Below are positions 1 to 7,418 of a DNA stretch of 7,792 bases, piece by piece. Origin of the DNA: Actinomycetes bacterium (GTDB lineage Bacteria; Actinomycetota; Acidimicrobiia; Acidimicrobiales; RAAP-2); assembly GCA_021807965.1 (NCBI GenBank), contig JAKBCI010000074.1:1-7792 (forward strand). Reading direction: 5' to 3'. Numbering within the stretch: the stretch's first letter is position 1; each line of letters begins with the position of its first letter. Below the pieces are notes generated by a model, which was not told the origin of the DNA, made no database searches, and saw nothing but the letters and a program-made list of their open reading frames with translations. The translations under genes were made by a program, and so were the position numbers.

Positions 1-1746
1 GGCGGGAAGGCGGTCGCCGAACTGAGCGAAGTGCGCACGAATGCGCGGGATTTCGTCGCGCCACTCGTCGACGTCGACGCGCAGCAACTCGTCGAGGTCG
101 TCATTAGACACCTCGAGTCCTTGGACGTTCAACGCGTGGGGTGCGGGCACAAAGCCGATCGGGGTCTCCACCGCCTCGCCACGCCCCGCCGTACGCTCAA
201 AGATCCACTCGAGCACCCGGCTGTTTTCTCCGTAGCCGGGCCACAGCCAACGGCCGTCGTCGGCCTTGCGAAACCAGTTCACGTAGAAGATCTTGGGCAA
301 CGTGGCTTCGTTGAAGCGATCGGCGAAGCCGAGCCAATGGCCGAAATAGTCGGCCATGTTGTAGCCACAGAACGGCAACATGGCGAAGGGATCACGGCGA
401 AGGTTGCCAACGGCGCCCGTCGCGGCCGCGGTGGTCTCTGACGCCATGATCGATCCGAGGAAGACACCGTGTTGCCACCCGCGCGACTGGAAGACGAGCG
501 GCACGACACTCGCACGACGACCGCCGAAGAGCACCGCGTCAATGGGTACGCCCGCGGGGTCTTCCCACTCTGGCGCAATCGCCGGATCCTGTGCGGCGGG
601 GGCCGTGAACCGGGAGTTCGGGTGGGCCGCCGGTGTGCCGAGTGACGGGCTCCACGCCTGCCCACGCCAATCGGTCAGACCGTCTGGTGGCTCGCCCATC
701 CCCTCCCACCAGACGTCGCCGTCGTTGGTGAGGGCGGTGTTGGTGAAGATGGTGTTCGCCTCGACCGAGTACATCGCGTTCGGATTGGTCTCGAAGTTCG
801 TTCCCGGAGCCACCCCAAAGAAGCCAGCTTCGGGATTGATCGCGTAGAGCCGACCGTCGGGGCCGGGCTTCATCCAGCAGATGTCGTCGCCAATCGTCTC
901 GACTTTCCAACCGGGCAGGGTCGGGACGAGCATCGCCAGGTTGGTCTTGCCGCAGGCGCTCGGAAAGGCCCCCGTGACGTAGCGCGTCTCGCCGGCCGGG
1001 TTCGTCAACTTCAAGATGAGCATGTGTTCGGCCAGCCACCCATCGTCACGGGCCATGACTGAGGCGATGCGCAGTGCGAAGCACTTCTTACCCAGCAAGG
1101 CGTTGCCGCCGTACCCGGATCCGTACGAGATGATTTCGTGGGTCTCAGGGAACTGGACGATGTACTTGTTCTGCGCGTCGCACGGCCACGGGACGTCGGC
1201 CTGACCGTCGGCGAGCGGCATGCCCACCGAGTGCAGGCACGGCACGAAGGTACCCTCGTCGCCGAGCACCTCGAGCGCGCCCGCGCCCATGCGGGTCATG
1301 ATGCGCATCGAGACCACCACGTAGGGTGAATCGGTGATCTCGACGCCGATGTGGGCAATGCGCGACCCGAGCGGGCCCATGGAGAAGGGAACCACGTACA
1401 TCGTGCGCCCCTTCATGGATCCAGCGAACAGCTGGTTGAGCGTGGCGCGCATCTCGTCGGGGTCTCGCCAGTTGTTGGTCGGTCCCGCGTCACTTTCGAG
1501 ACGCGAACAGATGAAGGTACGGTCCTCGACGCGTGCGACGTCGCCGGGATCCGACGCCGCGTAGTAGCTGTTGGGCCGCTTGGCGTCGGCGAGTTTGGTG
1601 AACGTGCCGTTGTCGACGAGGGTCTGACACAGCTCGTCGTACTCGCGCGCTGATCCGTCGCACCAGTGGATACGATCGGGTGTCGTGAGCGCGGCAACCT
1701 CGTCAACCCAGTCGATGAGCCGCTGGTTAGTGGTGGGGTGAGACAC
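1..1746 (-). CDS. pckG: Phosphoenolpyruvate carboxykinase (GTP), 3'-truncated by window edge
   Basis: The enzyme converts oxaloacetate plus GTP to phosphoenolpyruvate, CO2 and GDP in the cytoplasm, the entry step of gluconeogenesis (it can run anaplerotically). The reading frame stays open for 582 codons from a GTG at 1746 to base 1. Family hallmarks are all visible: the PEPCK P-loop [12 protein letters not shown] at about residues 261-272 with its reactive Cys265 and Lys267, the metal-binding GDDICWM around D287-D288, then [18 protein letters not shown], the nucleotide-site FGGRR at 407-411, and [15 protein letters not shown]. The ACGKT loop and GDD-type kinase-2 motif mark the GTP class, not the ATP class. 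The GTG start is preferred because GGAGGG (plus strand 1753-1758) lies 6 nt upstream and I see no in-frame ATG in the intergenic region. The visible end, QFGDRLPA, is near the family C-terminus (about 600-620 aa), so roughly 20-30 residues are missing. It diverges from thiL. Family assignment is very secure. Confidence 0.97.
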   Translation of the reverse strand, partial: MSHPTTNQRLIDWVDEVAALTTPDRIHWCDGSAREYDELCQTLVDNGTFTKLADAKRPNSYYAASDPGDVARVEDRTFICSRLESDAGPTNNWRDPDEMRATLNQLFAGSMKGRTMYVVPFSMGPLGSRIAHIGVEITDSPYVVVSMRIMTRMGAGALEVLGDEGTFVPCLHSVGMPLADGQADVPWPCDAQNKYIVQFPETHEIISYGSGYGGNALLGKKCFALRIASVMARDDGWLAEHMLILKLTNPAGETRYVTGAFPSACGKTNLAMLVPTLPGWKVETIGDDICWMKPGPDGRLYAINPEAGFFGVAPGTNFETNPNAMYSVEANTIFTNTALTNDGDVWWEGMGEPPDGLTDWRGQAWSPSLGTPAAHPNSRFTAPAAQDPAIAPEWEDPAGVPIDAVLFGGRRASVVPLVFQSRGWQHGVFLGSIMASETTAAATGAVGNLRRDPFAMLPFCGYNMADYFGHWLGFADRFNEATLPKIFYVNWFRKADDGRWLWPGYGENSRVLEWIFERTAGRGEAVETPIGFVPAPHALNVQGLEVSNDDLDELLRVDVDEWRDEIPRIRAHFAQFGDRLPA

Positions 1747-1752
1747 GTGAAG

Positions 1753-1758
1753 CCCTCC
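1753..1758 (-). promoter_or_regulatory. Shine-Dalgarno site of pckG
   Basis: On the minus strand this reads GGAGGG and sits 6 nt before the GTG at 1746-1744. It fixes GTG as the start of pckG. It is one of the clearest ribosome binding sites in the window. Confidence 0.75.
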
Positions 1759-1769
1759 GTGATCTTCGT

Positions 1770-1785
1770 GTTGTCCCTCGACAAC
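1770..1785. repeat. Inverted repeat GTTGTC-CCTC-GACAAC in pckG/thiL divergent region
   Basis: Two perfect 6-bp arms, GTTGTC (1770-1775) and GACAAC (1780-1785), flank a 4-nt spacer. The repeat lies roughly in the middle of the 56-bp gap between the pckG start (1746, minus) and the thiL start (1803, plus), so a protein bound here could affect both genes. It could also fold as a short hairpin in either transcript. No clear -10/-35 pair could be placed around it on either strand. An operator role is inference, and a 6-bp-arm repeat could occur by chance. Confidence 0.35.
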
Positions 1786-1802
1786 GTCATGGTCCAGACG
1801 CC

Positions 1803-2756
1803 GTGAATGCGACGAACGACCCACCCGCCCCACCTACGGGACCCGTCCGACGCGAAGACGACATCTTGGAGCGTATCGCCGCGATCGTCGGCAAGCGAAC
1901 AATCCCTGACGGGGAGGTCCACGTAGGCGACGACGCGGCCGTTCTCGGACCGTTCGTGGGAGAGCTGCTGATCAGCACCGATTCGGCCGTCTGGGACGTC
2001 CACCTTGACGCCGACCTCTTCTCGCTCGAAGACTTGGGCTACAAGGCGGTCGCGACGGCGGTGTCGGATCTGGCCGCCATGGGCGCGCGTCCCCGTGCGG
2101 CCGTTGTGGCGGTGATGGCGCCACCGGGTAGCGATCTCGTCGAACTCCATCACGGGATCGCCGCCGGCGCCGACGCGACGGCCTGTCCAATCGTTGGTGG
2201 CGACCTCAGCGTCGCGTCGCAAATCGCGGTCGCGGTTACGGTGCTCGGCGAGTGTCCTGGGCGCGGCGCCGTGTTGCGTCGTGGCGCGCGGGCCGGCGAC
2301 GAGTTGCTGGTCACTGGCCCCCTCGGACGTGCCGCGGCGGGCCTGCGCCGTCGCCGCGCCGGTGCGAGCCTGGACGATCCCCTGGTCACCGCGCATCGCC
2401 GCCCGTCACCCCGGCTGGCTGAGGGCCTGGCCGCGCGCGGCGCCGGTGTCCACGCGATGATAGACGTGAGCGACGGCCTCGCCCTCGATCTGCATCGGCT
2501 GGCCGACGCGAGCGGCGTTGGCTTCGTCCTGGACGAGGTGCCGGTCGCGAGCGGCGCGACCGAGGACGAGGCGCTCGGCGGTGGTGAGGACTACGAACTC
2601 CTTATCGCGACCGACAACGCAACTCGATTGCGCCGCCGATTTGCCGATCGAGGGTTAGGCGAGCCAATAACGATCGGTCACGTCACGTCGGACGTTTCGG
2701 TGCGCCTACTCGCGAATCAGCCTCTCGAACGTCGCGGCTGGCAACACCGCTGGTGA
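1803..2756 (+). CDS. thiL: Thiamine-monophosphate kinase
   Basis: ThiL phosphorylates thiamine monophosphate with ATP to thiamine diphosphate, the active cofactor, in the cytoplasm. The 317-aa length is normal for the family. Seen in order: acidic metal/ATP motif GDDAAVL (42-48), a TD pair (59-60), [10 protein letters not shown] (88-97), GGDLS (132-136), PSPR (201-204), [10 protein letters not shown] (221-230), GGGEDYELL (259-267) and the C-terminal RGWQH (311-315). These belong to the PurM/ThiL/SelD-type fold. The segment after TD reads [11 protein letters not shown] where many ThiL proteins have a VEGVHF-like stretch, a modest divergence at the substrate side. The start is a GTG with no visible Shine-Dalgarno, so translation may be leaderless or weak; a TTG at 1866 is a less likely alternative. 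It is divergent from pckG and its TGA touches the rpmB stop. No thi riboswitch fits in the 56-bp upstream gap. Confidence 0.94.
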   Translation: MNATNDPPAPPTGPVRREDDILERIAAIVGKRTIPDGEVHVGDDAAVLGPFVGELLISTDSAVWDVHLDADLFSLEDLGYKAVATAVSDLAAMGARPRAAVVAVMAPPGSDLVELHHGIAAGADATACPIVGGDLSVASQIAVAVTVLGECPGRGAVLRRGARAGDELLVTGPLGRAAAGLRRRRAGASLDDPLVTAHRRPSPRLAEGLAARGAGVHAMIDVSDGLALDLHRLADASGVGFVLDEVPVASGATEDEALGGGEDYELLIATDNATRLRRRFADRGLGEPITIGHVTSDVSVRLLANQPLERRGWQHRW

Positions 2757-2966
2757 CTAGGCGTTGGTCGCCCGGCGCGTCGGCTTGACCACTTTGCCGG
2801 CGCGCAGGCAGCCGGTGCACACGTTGAGCCGAGTCGGTGAACCGGCGACGAGCGCGCGCACGCGCTGGATGTTCGGATTCCAGCGTCGCTTGGTGCGCCG
2901 GTGCGAGTGGGAAACGTTCATGCCAAAGGACGGCTTCTTGCCGCAAATCTCGCAGACTGACGCCAT
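2757..2966 (-). CDS. rpmB: 50S ribosomal protein L28 (bL28), zinc-binding form
   Basis: bL28 is a small protein of the large ribosomal subunit. The 69-aa product starts [20 protein letters not shown] and carries [17 protein letters not shown], typical of L28. Two CxxC pairs (C5/C8 and C50/C53) make it the zinc-ribbon (C+) form rather than the cysteine-free paralogue that some actinobacteria express under zinc limitation. The ATG is supported by an AAGGAGA Shine-Dalgarno on the minus strand, about 10 nt upstream. Its stop codon (2757-2759) directly follows the thiL stop on the other strand. It is divergent from the fakA-recG-rsmD-coaD run, while in Bacillus subtilis rpmB also lies next to yloU-yloV. 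Confidence 0.96.
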   Translation of the reverse strand: MASVCEICGKKPSFGMNVSHSHRRTKRRWNPNIQRVRALVAGSPTRLNVCTGCLRAGKVVKPTRRATNA

Positions 2967-3026
2967 GGTGAACTTTCTCCTTACGCGGTCGCGACACGAG
3001 TGGCCGCGAGTGCAAACCGAGGAGCC

Positions 3027-3035
3027 ATTGTAGCA
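3027..3035 (-). promoter_or_regulatory. Extended -10 promoter element for rpmB
   Basis: On the minus strand this reads TGCTACAAT, an extended -10 (TGn plus TACAAT, one base from the TATAAT consensus). It would start transcription near 3020 and give a leader of about 50-55 nt before the rpmB ATG at 2966. I see no good -35 at 17-nt spacing, as is usual for extended -10 promoters. It stands out in otherwise GC-rich sequence and fits a highly expressed ribosomal gene. Confidence 0.5.
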
Positions 3036-3036
3036 T
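3031..3036 (+). promoter_or_regulatory. Candidate -10 (TAGCAT) for fakA operon
   Basis: TAGCAT fits the TAnnnT actinobacterial -10 pattern and ends 8 nt before the fakA ATG at 3045, placing the predicted transcript start at or next to the start codon. That would make the fakA mRNA leaderless, in keeping with the lack of a Shine-Dalgarno in the 12 nt before the ATG. It overlaps the opposite-facing rpmB -10. No convincing -35 is seen. Confidence 0.3.
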
Positions 3037-3047
3037 CGCTAGCGATG
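3034..3047. repeat. Perfect 14-bp palindrome CATCGCTAGCGATG
   Basis: All seven base pairs match around a CTAG centre, with no spacer; symmetry ends at 3033/3048. It overlaps the TG of the rpmB extended -10, the candidate fakA -10 and the fakA ATG itself (its last three bases). A dimeric DNA-binding protein here could shut off both divergent units, so it is a candidate operator. The regulator is unknown, and the role is inferred from symmetry and position only. Confidence 0.4.
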
Positions 3048-4679
3048 ACCTCGCGTACCAAGTTGTCGGCGGCGGACCTGCGGGCCGCGATAACGACCTT
3101 CGCGGGGTTGCTCCGGTCTCACAAGGACGTCATCAATCGGTTGAACGTGTTTCCGGTGCCCGACGGCGACACCGGAACGAATATGACCCTCACGGTGGAG
3201 TCGGTCGTTGCCGCCTTCGCCCCGCTCGACGACGAAGCCACCATGGATGAGGTCTGCACGGCCATTGCGCGCGGCTCGCTGATGGGCGCTCGTGGGAACT
3301 CGGGGGTGATCCTGTCCCAACTGCTGCGCGGCTTAGTAGAAAAGTTCCGGTCGGTGGCGCTGATCACGCCCGCGTTGCTCGCTGAGTCGTTGAGCCACGC
3401 TGACGTGCTGGCGCGCCAGGCAGTCGTGCGGCCGGTCGAAGGGACGATTCTCTCCGTGGCGCGCGCCGCGGCGCAGGGGGCGAACGCGGCAACGGCGTCA
3501 CTGACCAACTTGGTGCGCAGTGCTCGTGACCGGGCCCGCGAAGCACTCGCCCACACGCCGGATCAACTGCCGGTGTTGCGTCTCGCGGGAGTCGTTGATT
3601 CCGGCGGCTCGGGGCTCGTGCTGCTCTTCGACGCCCTCTGCCACGTCGTGAGCAATGATCCGTTGCCGATTGCGCCCGACGTCGAGTCCATCGAGGTCCA
3701 CGCGGCCGGACCCGTCAGCGACCAGGCCGCCGCCGCGTCCCCGCGCTACGAAGTCATGTACCTGCTCGACGCGGACGACGACGAGAAGATGCACGCCTTT
3801 CGCGACGTGTGGTCCGGTATCGGTGACTCGATCGTCATTGTCGGCGGCGATGGTCTCTACAACTGCCACATCCACACCGACGACATCGGCGCCGCCATCG
3901 AAGCCGCCCTCGACGCGGGACGACCCCGTGAAATTCGCGTGACCGACCTCGCGGGCCAGGTGTTGGAGGAACGCTGGGTACGTGACGCCGCTACCGAGGC
4001 CATTGAGTCGGATGAACCGCCACCGCCGACGTCCGTCGTAGCGGTCGTCGCGGGCGACGGCGTCGGTCGGATCTTCCGGTCGCTGGGCGTCCGCGTGCTC
4101 GTTCCCGGTGGCCAGTCGATGAATCCGTCGACCGCTGACTTGGTCGCCGCCGTCGAGGCGACGGGTTCGAACGACGTCGTGCTCTTACCGAACAACGCGA
4201 ACATCGTGCCCGTGGCCCGTCAGGTTGACGCCCTGGTGAGCCGGACCGTAACGGTGGTACCGACCGCGTCAGTCGTCGAGGGATTCGCCGCTCTGCTCGC
4301 GTACGATCCGAACGCGACCGCCGCGCTCAACGCGACGGCCATGTCCGACGCCGCTCGCCACGTGGTGGCCGGTGAGGTGACTCGAGCCGTGCGCGACACC
4401 ATCACTGACGCCGGTCCGGTGAAGCGAGGGGACTGGATCGGTCTGGATAGTCACGGCGTCGTGTCGGTCGCCGATTCGCTCGGCACCGCCTGCAACGGTC
4501 TGCTCGAGTCGCTGATCGAATCAGACCACGAACTGCTCACCATCATCGAGGGCGAGGGTTCAGACCCCGCTACGACTCGCCAGATTACGTCGTTCGTGGC
4601 CGAGCTCTTCCCCTCGGTGGGCGTGGAGGTCCACCACGGAGACCAGCCGCTGTATCCCTACCTCTTCGGCGTCGAGTGA
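3045..4679 (+). CDS. fakA: Fatty acid kinase catalytic subunit-like protein (DAK/DhaL domain, YloV family)
   Basis: FakA proteins use ATP to phosphorylate fatty acids held by a separate DegV-family carrier (FakB), feeding acyl-phosphate to phospholipid synthesis. From the ATG at 3045 the protein is 544 aa, close to the usual 550. The N-terminal DhaL kinase domain shows NRLNVFPVPDGDTGTNM with Mg-ligand aspartates at about D40/D42, MGARGNSGVILSQLLRG (about 80-96) and VVDSGGSGL (about D185). A middle domain follows with GDSIVIVGGDGLYNCHIHTD. The C-terminal part has VPGGQSMNPST, VVLLPNNANI and the terminal QPLYPYLFGVE, all YloV/FakA signatures. An in-frame GTG at 3000 would add 15 unconserved residues across the promoter region, so 3045 is preferred. 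GAGGAG at 3019-3024 is too far (20 nt) to serve this ATG. recG overlaps its stop. No FakB gene is in the window, so the fatty-acid role is by homology. Confidence 0.88.
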   Translation: MTSRTKLSAADLRAAITTFAGLLRSHKDVINRLNVFPVPDGDTGTNMTLTVESVVAAFAPLDDEATMDEVCTAIARGSLMGARGNSGVILSQLLRGLVEKFRSVALITPALLAESLSHADVLARQAVVRPVEGTILSVARAAAQGANAATASLTNLVRSARDRAREALAHTPDQLPVLRLAGVVDSGGSGLVLLFDALCHVVSNDPLPIAPDVESIEVHAAGPVSDQAAAASPRYEVMYLLDADDDEKMHAFRDVWSGIGDSIVIVGGDGLYNCHIHTDDIGAAIEAALDAGRPREIRVTDLAGQVLEERWVRDAATEAIESDEPPPPTSVVAVVAGDGVGRIFRSLGVRVLVPGGQSMNPSTADLVAAVEATGSNDVVLLPNNANIVPVARQVDALVSRTVTVVPTASVVEGFAALLAYDPNATAALNATAMSDAARHVVAGEVTRAVRDTITDAGPVKRGDWIGLDSHGVVSVADSLGTACNGLLESLIESDHELLTIIEGEGSDPATTRQITSFVAELFPSVGVEVHHGDQPLYPYLFGVE

Positions 4680-6871
4680 GCGAGCTGGCGCCGCGTCGGC
4701 TGCGCCAGCTCGGCGAGGTGAGCGTCGATCAGTTGCGTCACGTGGGACCGCGCCGAACCGCGGCCCTGCGCGAGAGCGACATCGAGTCGATTCTCGACCT
4801 GTTGGGGCAGTACCCCCGGCGCTACGTTGATCGAACTCGCCGGGTCGACGTCTCGGAGCTTGCGATCGGCGATCAGGCCGCGGTGTACGGAACGGTGACG
4901 GCGACCCGAGCGCGTCGCACGCGACAGGGTCGCTCCTTGGTGGATATTACGATTGAAGACGGCGACGTCGCACTCGGCGTCGTCTTCTTCAATCAGGCGT
5001 GGCGCGAACGCCAGTTGGCGGTGGGCGCCCAAGTGCTGCTCTACGGCCGTGTTGTCGACTATCGCGGTCAACGACAGATGACCAACCCCGTCGTCGACGT
5101 TGTCGTCGGCGCGAGCGGCGACGAACGCGACGCGCGCCGGGTGGGACGCATCGTGCCGATCTATCCGGTCTCGGGTAAGTCTGGCCTCACCAGCTGGGAG
5201 CTCGGCGGCTTCGTCGAGGAGTCACTACGCCGCGCCGGACCGCTCCTCGACCCGCTACCGGATTGGATTCTCGCCGAGTACGACCTGGCGAAGCGGACCG
5301 ATGCCTACTGGGGTATCCATCGACCCGAGACGCTCGACGACGCTGAGCGCGCTCGGCGTCGACTGGCGTTCGACGAACTAGTTCGACTGCAGCTTCTTCT
5401 CGCGCTGCGCCGCCGACGCGTCGAACGCGAGTCGTCGGGTCTCGCCCAGCTCGCCGACGTCGAAGACCTCGAGGCGCGCCCCGGCGAGGTGGGCGGCTCG
5501 CTGCTTCGTCAATTCATCGCCGGGCATCGGTTTCAGTTGACCGGTGCGCAGCGCCGTGTCCTCGGAGACATCGTGGCTGACATGGGATCGCCGGTGCCCA
5601 TGCACCGGCTCCTGCAGGGCGACGTAGGCAGCGGCAAGACCATGGTGGCGCTCGCGGCCATGATGATTGCCGTCGAGCACCACCGCCAGGTGGCGCTGAT
5701 GGCGCCAACCGAGGTCTTGGCCGAACAGCACCTAGCCTCGATTCGGGCTGATCTCGCCGAGCTTCGCGTAGCGGATCCGGGGGTTCTGGGAGGATGGCGG
5801 CCGCTGCGCATCCAGCTGTTGAGCGGTCGGCTGCGCGCCGGCGAGCGGCGAGCGGCGCTCGAGCAGGTCGCGAGCGGTGACGCGGACGTGGTCGTGGGCA
5901 CGCACGCGCTGCTGAGCGGCGACGTCGCGTTTCGCGAGCTCGGCCTGGTGGTAGTCGACGAGCAGCATCGCTTCGGAGTCGAGCAGCGTGCGATGTTGCG
6001 CGCGAAGGGCACCGAAGGGACCCGCGGCGCCGAACCAGATCTGCTGGTCATGACGGCGACGCCGATACCGCGAACCGCGGCGATGGTGCTGTTCGGCGAT
6101 CTCGAACACTCGGTGCTCGATGAGCTGCCGCCGGGGCGCGTTCCGGTCACCACCTCGTGGGCTCAAACGGCGTCCGACGTGGCCGATTGTTGGCGGCGCG
6201 TGCGCGACGAGGTCGCCCTCGGTCATCGCGCGTACGTCATCTGCCCCCTCGTCGAGGAGTCCGAGCGGGTGGCGGCCAAGGGGGCGGTCGACGAGCACGC
6301 CCGCTTGGCGGCGGGGGAGCTCGCCGGCCTGCGCGTTGGCCTGGTGCACGGCCAAATGTCGAGCGCGGCCAAAGAGTCAGTGATGCACGAATTCCGTATC
6401 GGTCGCCTCGACGTGCTCGTCGCCACCGTCGTGATTGAGGTTGGCGTCGACGTCGCGGACGCGACGGTGATCGTCATCGAGGACGCGTGGCGATTCGGAC
6501 TGGCCCAGCTTCACCAGCTGCGTGGTCGCGTTGGCCGCTCGAACCTAGTCAGTCACTGCTACGTCCTCGGCACGCCGCCGTCCGAGGACGGCCGGCGCCG
6601 CTTGGAGGCGCTCGTCGCCTCCAGCGACGGCTTCGCGCTCGCGGAGATCGACTTGGCCCTGCGCGGCGAAGGAACCATTCTCGGCGCGCGCCAGCGTGGC
6701 CGAAGCGACCTGAGGCTCGCGTCACTTACCCGCGACGCGGCGCTATTGGATGCGGCGCACGAGGTCGCCGCCCGGCTCGTTGAGCGTGACTGGCGCGACC
6801 ACGCGGAGCTGATCGACGAATTGCGCCTCTTCGTGGGGGACGAGGAAGCCGCCTACCTGTTCAAGTCGTGA
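4676..6871 (+). CDS. recG: ATP-dependent DNA helicase RecG
   Basis: RecG is a superfamily 2 double-stranded DNA translocase that reverses stalled replication forks and processes branched DNA such as Holliday junctions and R-loops. At 731 aa it is slightly longer than E. coli RecG (693). The N-terminal part is the OB-fold wedge that grips the fork. Helicase motifs follow: Walker A GDVGSGKT (about 316-323), MAPTEVLAEQH (Ia), DEQHRFGVEQR (from 428; DExH class, as usual for RecG), TATPIPRT (from 460, motif III), VATVVIEVGVDV (motif V) and QLHQLRGRVGR (611-621, motif VI). The RecG C-terminal segment LRGEGTILGARQRG, a TRG-type element coupling ATPase to translocation, is present. The GTG at 4676 overlaps the fakA TGA as GTGA with no separate Shine-Dalgarno, suggesting translational coupling. 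All catalytic motifs are intact. Confidence 0.97.
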   Translation: MSELAPRRLRQLGEVSVDQLRHVGPRRTAALRESDIESILDLLGQYPRRYVDRTRRVDVSELAIGDQAAVYGTVTATRARRTRQGRSLVDITIEDGDVALGVVFFNQAWRERQLAVGAQVLLYGRVVDYRGQRQMTNPVVDVVVGASGDERDARRVGRIVPIYPVSGKSGLTSWELGGFVEESLRRAGPLLDPLPDWILAEYDLAKRTDAYWGIHRPETLDDAERARRRLAFDELVRLQLLLALRRRRVERESSGLAQLADVEDLEARPGEVGGSLLRQFIAGHRFQLTGAQRRVLGDIVADMGSPVPMHRLLQGDVGSGKTMVALAAMMIAVEHHRQVALMAPTEVLAEQHLASIRADLAELRVADPGVLGGWRPLRIQLLSGRLRAGERRAALEQVASGDADVVVGTHALLSGDVAFRELGLVVVDEQHRFGVEQRAMLRAKGTEGTRGAEPDLLVMTATPIPRTAAMVLFGDLEHSVLDELPPGRVPVTTSWAQTASDVADCWRRVRDEVALGHRAYVICPLVEESERVAAKGAVDEHARLAAGELAGLRVGLVHGQMSSAAKESVMHEFRIGRLDVLVATVVIEVGVDVADATVIVIEDAWRFGLAQLHQLRGRVGRSNLVSHCYVLGTPPSEDGRRRLEALVASSDGFALAEIDLALRGEGTILGARQRGRSDLRLASLTRDAALLDAAHEVAARLVERDWRDHAELIDELRLFVGDEEAAYLFKS

Positions 6872-6878
6872 CAGCACG

Positions 6879-6884
6879 TAGCCT
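6879..6884 (+). promoter_or_regulatory. Possible internal -10 (TAGCCT) before rsmD
   Basis: TAGCCT fits TAnnnT and ends 6 nt before the rsmD GTG, in the only non-coding gap of the four-gene run (19 nt). The geometry would give a leaderless rsmD-coaD transcript. The match is short and no -35 is evident, so this is a weak call. Confidence 0.18.
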
Positions 6885-6890
6885 GAGGGC

Positions 6891-7418
6891 GTGCGGGTAA
6901 TCGGTGGCGTGGCGCGGGGTCGGCCGCTTAGGGCCAAGTTGCCCTCGACGGTGCGGCCGACCACGGACTACGCCCGCGAGGCGATCTTTTCGATGTTGGA
7001 GAGTCGCGGCGGCTTGGCGGGCCTGGTCGTGGCCGACCTCTTCTGCGGGTCCGGCGCGATGGGCATTGAGGCGATGTCTCGCGGCGCCGAGGAGGTCTAT
7101 TTCGTCGACGTCGACGTCGCGTGTTTGAACGCCGCGCGCGCCAACTTGGAGCCGCTCAATCTATCGGGTCGAGCGCACTTCGTTCGCGCCGCGCTGCCGG
7201 GGTGGCTGCCGCCGACGGCCATCGACCTGGTCGTCGCCGACCCGCCGTACGGTCCCTTCGATGTTGAATCACTCTTGAGGGGCCTGGTGGCTCGCCGTGC
7301 GGTCATTGAAAACGACCGGTACGCGGAGGCGCCCGAGGGCTGGTCAGTCACCAAAACGAAGCGCTACGGCACTACGCTCGTAACCATGCTGGAACGAGTC
7401 GAGGACGAGGCCGCGTGA
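6891..7418 (+). CDS. rsmD: 16S rRNA (guanine966-N2)-methyltransferase
   Basis: RsmD transfers a methyl group from S-adenosylmethionine to N2 of G966 of 16S rRNA in the 30S subunit. The 175-aa protein opens with the RsmD signature MRVIGGVARGRPL and RPTTDYAREAIFSML (about 22-36). The Rossmann SAM-binding loop DLFCGSGAMGIEA lies at 49-61 and the catalytic DPPY at 117-120. The closing KRYGTTLVTML is also typical. The start is the GTG at 6891, since the conserved N-terminus begins right there. GAGGG at 6885-6889 is too close (1 nt) to act as a good Shine-Dalgarno. TAGCCT at 6879-6884 has the spacing of a leaderless-type -10, so an internal promoter is possible. It follows recG by 19 nt and overlaps coaD by 4 nt; rsmD-coaD is a widely conserved pair. 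Confidence 0.95.
   Translation: MRVIGGVARGRPLRAKLPSTVRPTTDYAREAIFSMLESRGGLAGLVVADLFCGSGAMGIEAMSRGAEEVYFVDVDVACLNAARANLEPLNLSGRAHFVRAALPGWLPPTAIDLVVADPPYGPFDVESLLRGLVARRAVIENDRYAEAPEGWSVTKTKRYGTTLVTMLERVEDEAA

Noticed and set aside
31..847. Plus-strand open frames across the first 850 bases
   Set aside because: They are antisense to pckG, whose minus-strand frame is continuous and fully family-like here.
1413..2396. Long minus-strand open frame (327 codons) antisense to thiL and crossing into pckG
   Set aside because: Arginine-rich, low-complexity translation without any recognisable motif. It overlaps two secure genes and is what high-GC coding DNA produces on the opposite strand.
2735..2790. 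Bidirectional terminator at the thiL/rpmB junction
   Set aside because: Only a trivial 4-bp stem (CACC-GCT-GGTG) is visible and there is no T-run on either side.
3000..3044. GTG at 3000 as the start of the fakA-like gene
   Set aside because: It would add 15 residues without family resemblance, run across both divergent -10 elements, and has no ribosome binding site. The ATG at 3045 matches the expected N-terminus.
5533..6355. Two minus-strand open frames of over 200 codons inside recG
   Set aside because: They lie wholly antisense to intact helicase motifs, are rich in Arg/Ser/Ala and have no family features; codon-bias shadows.
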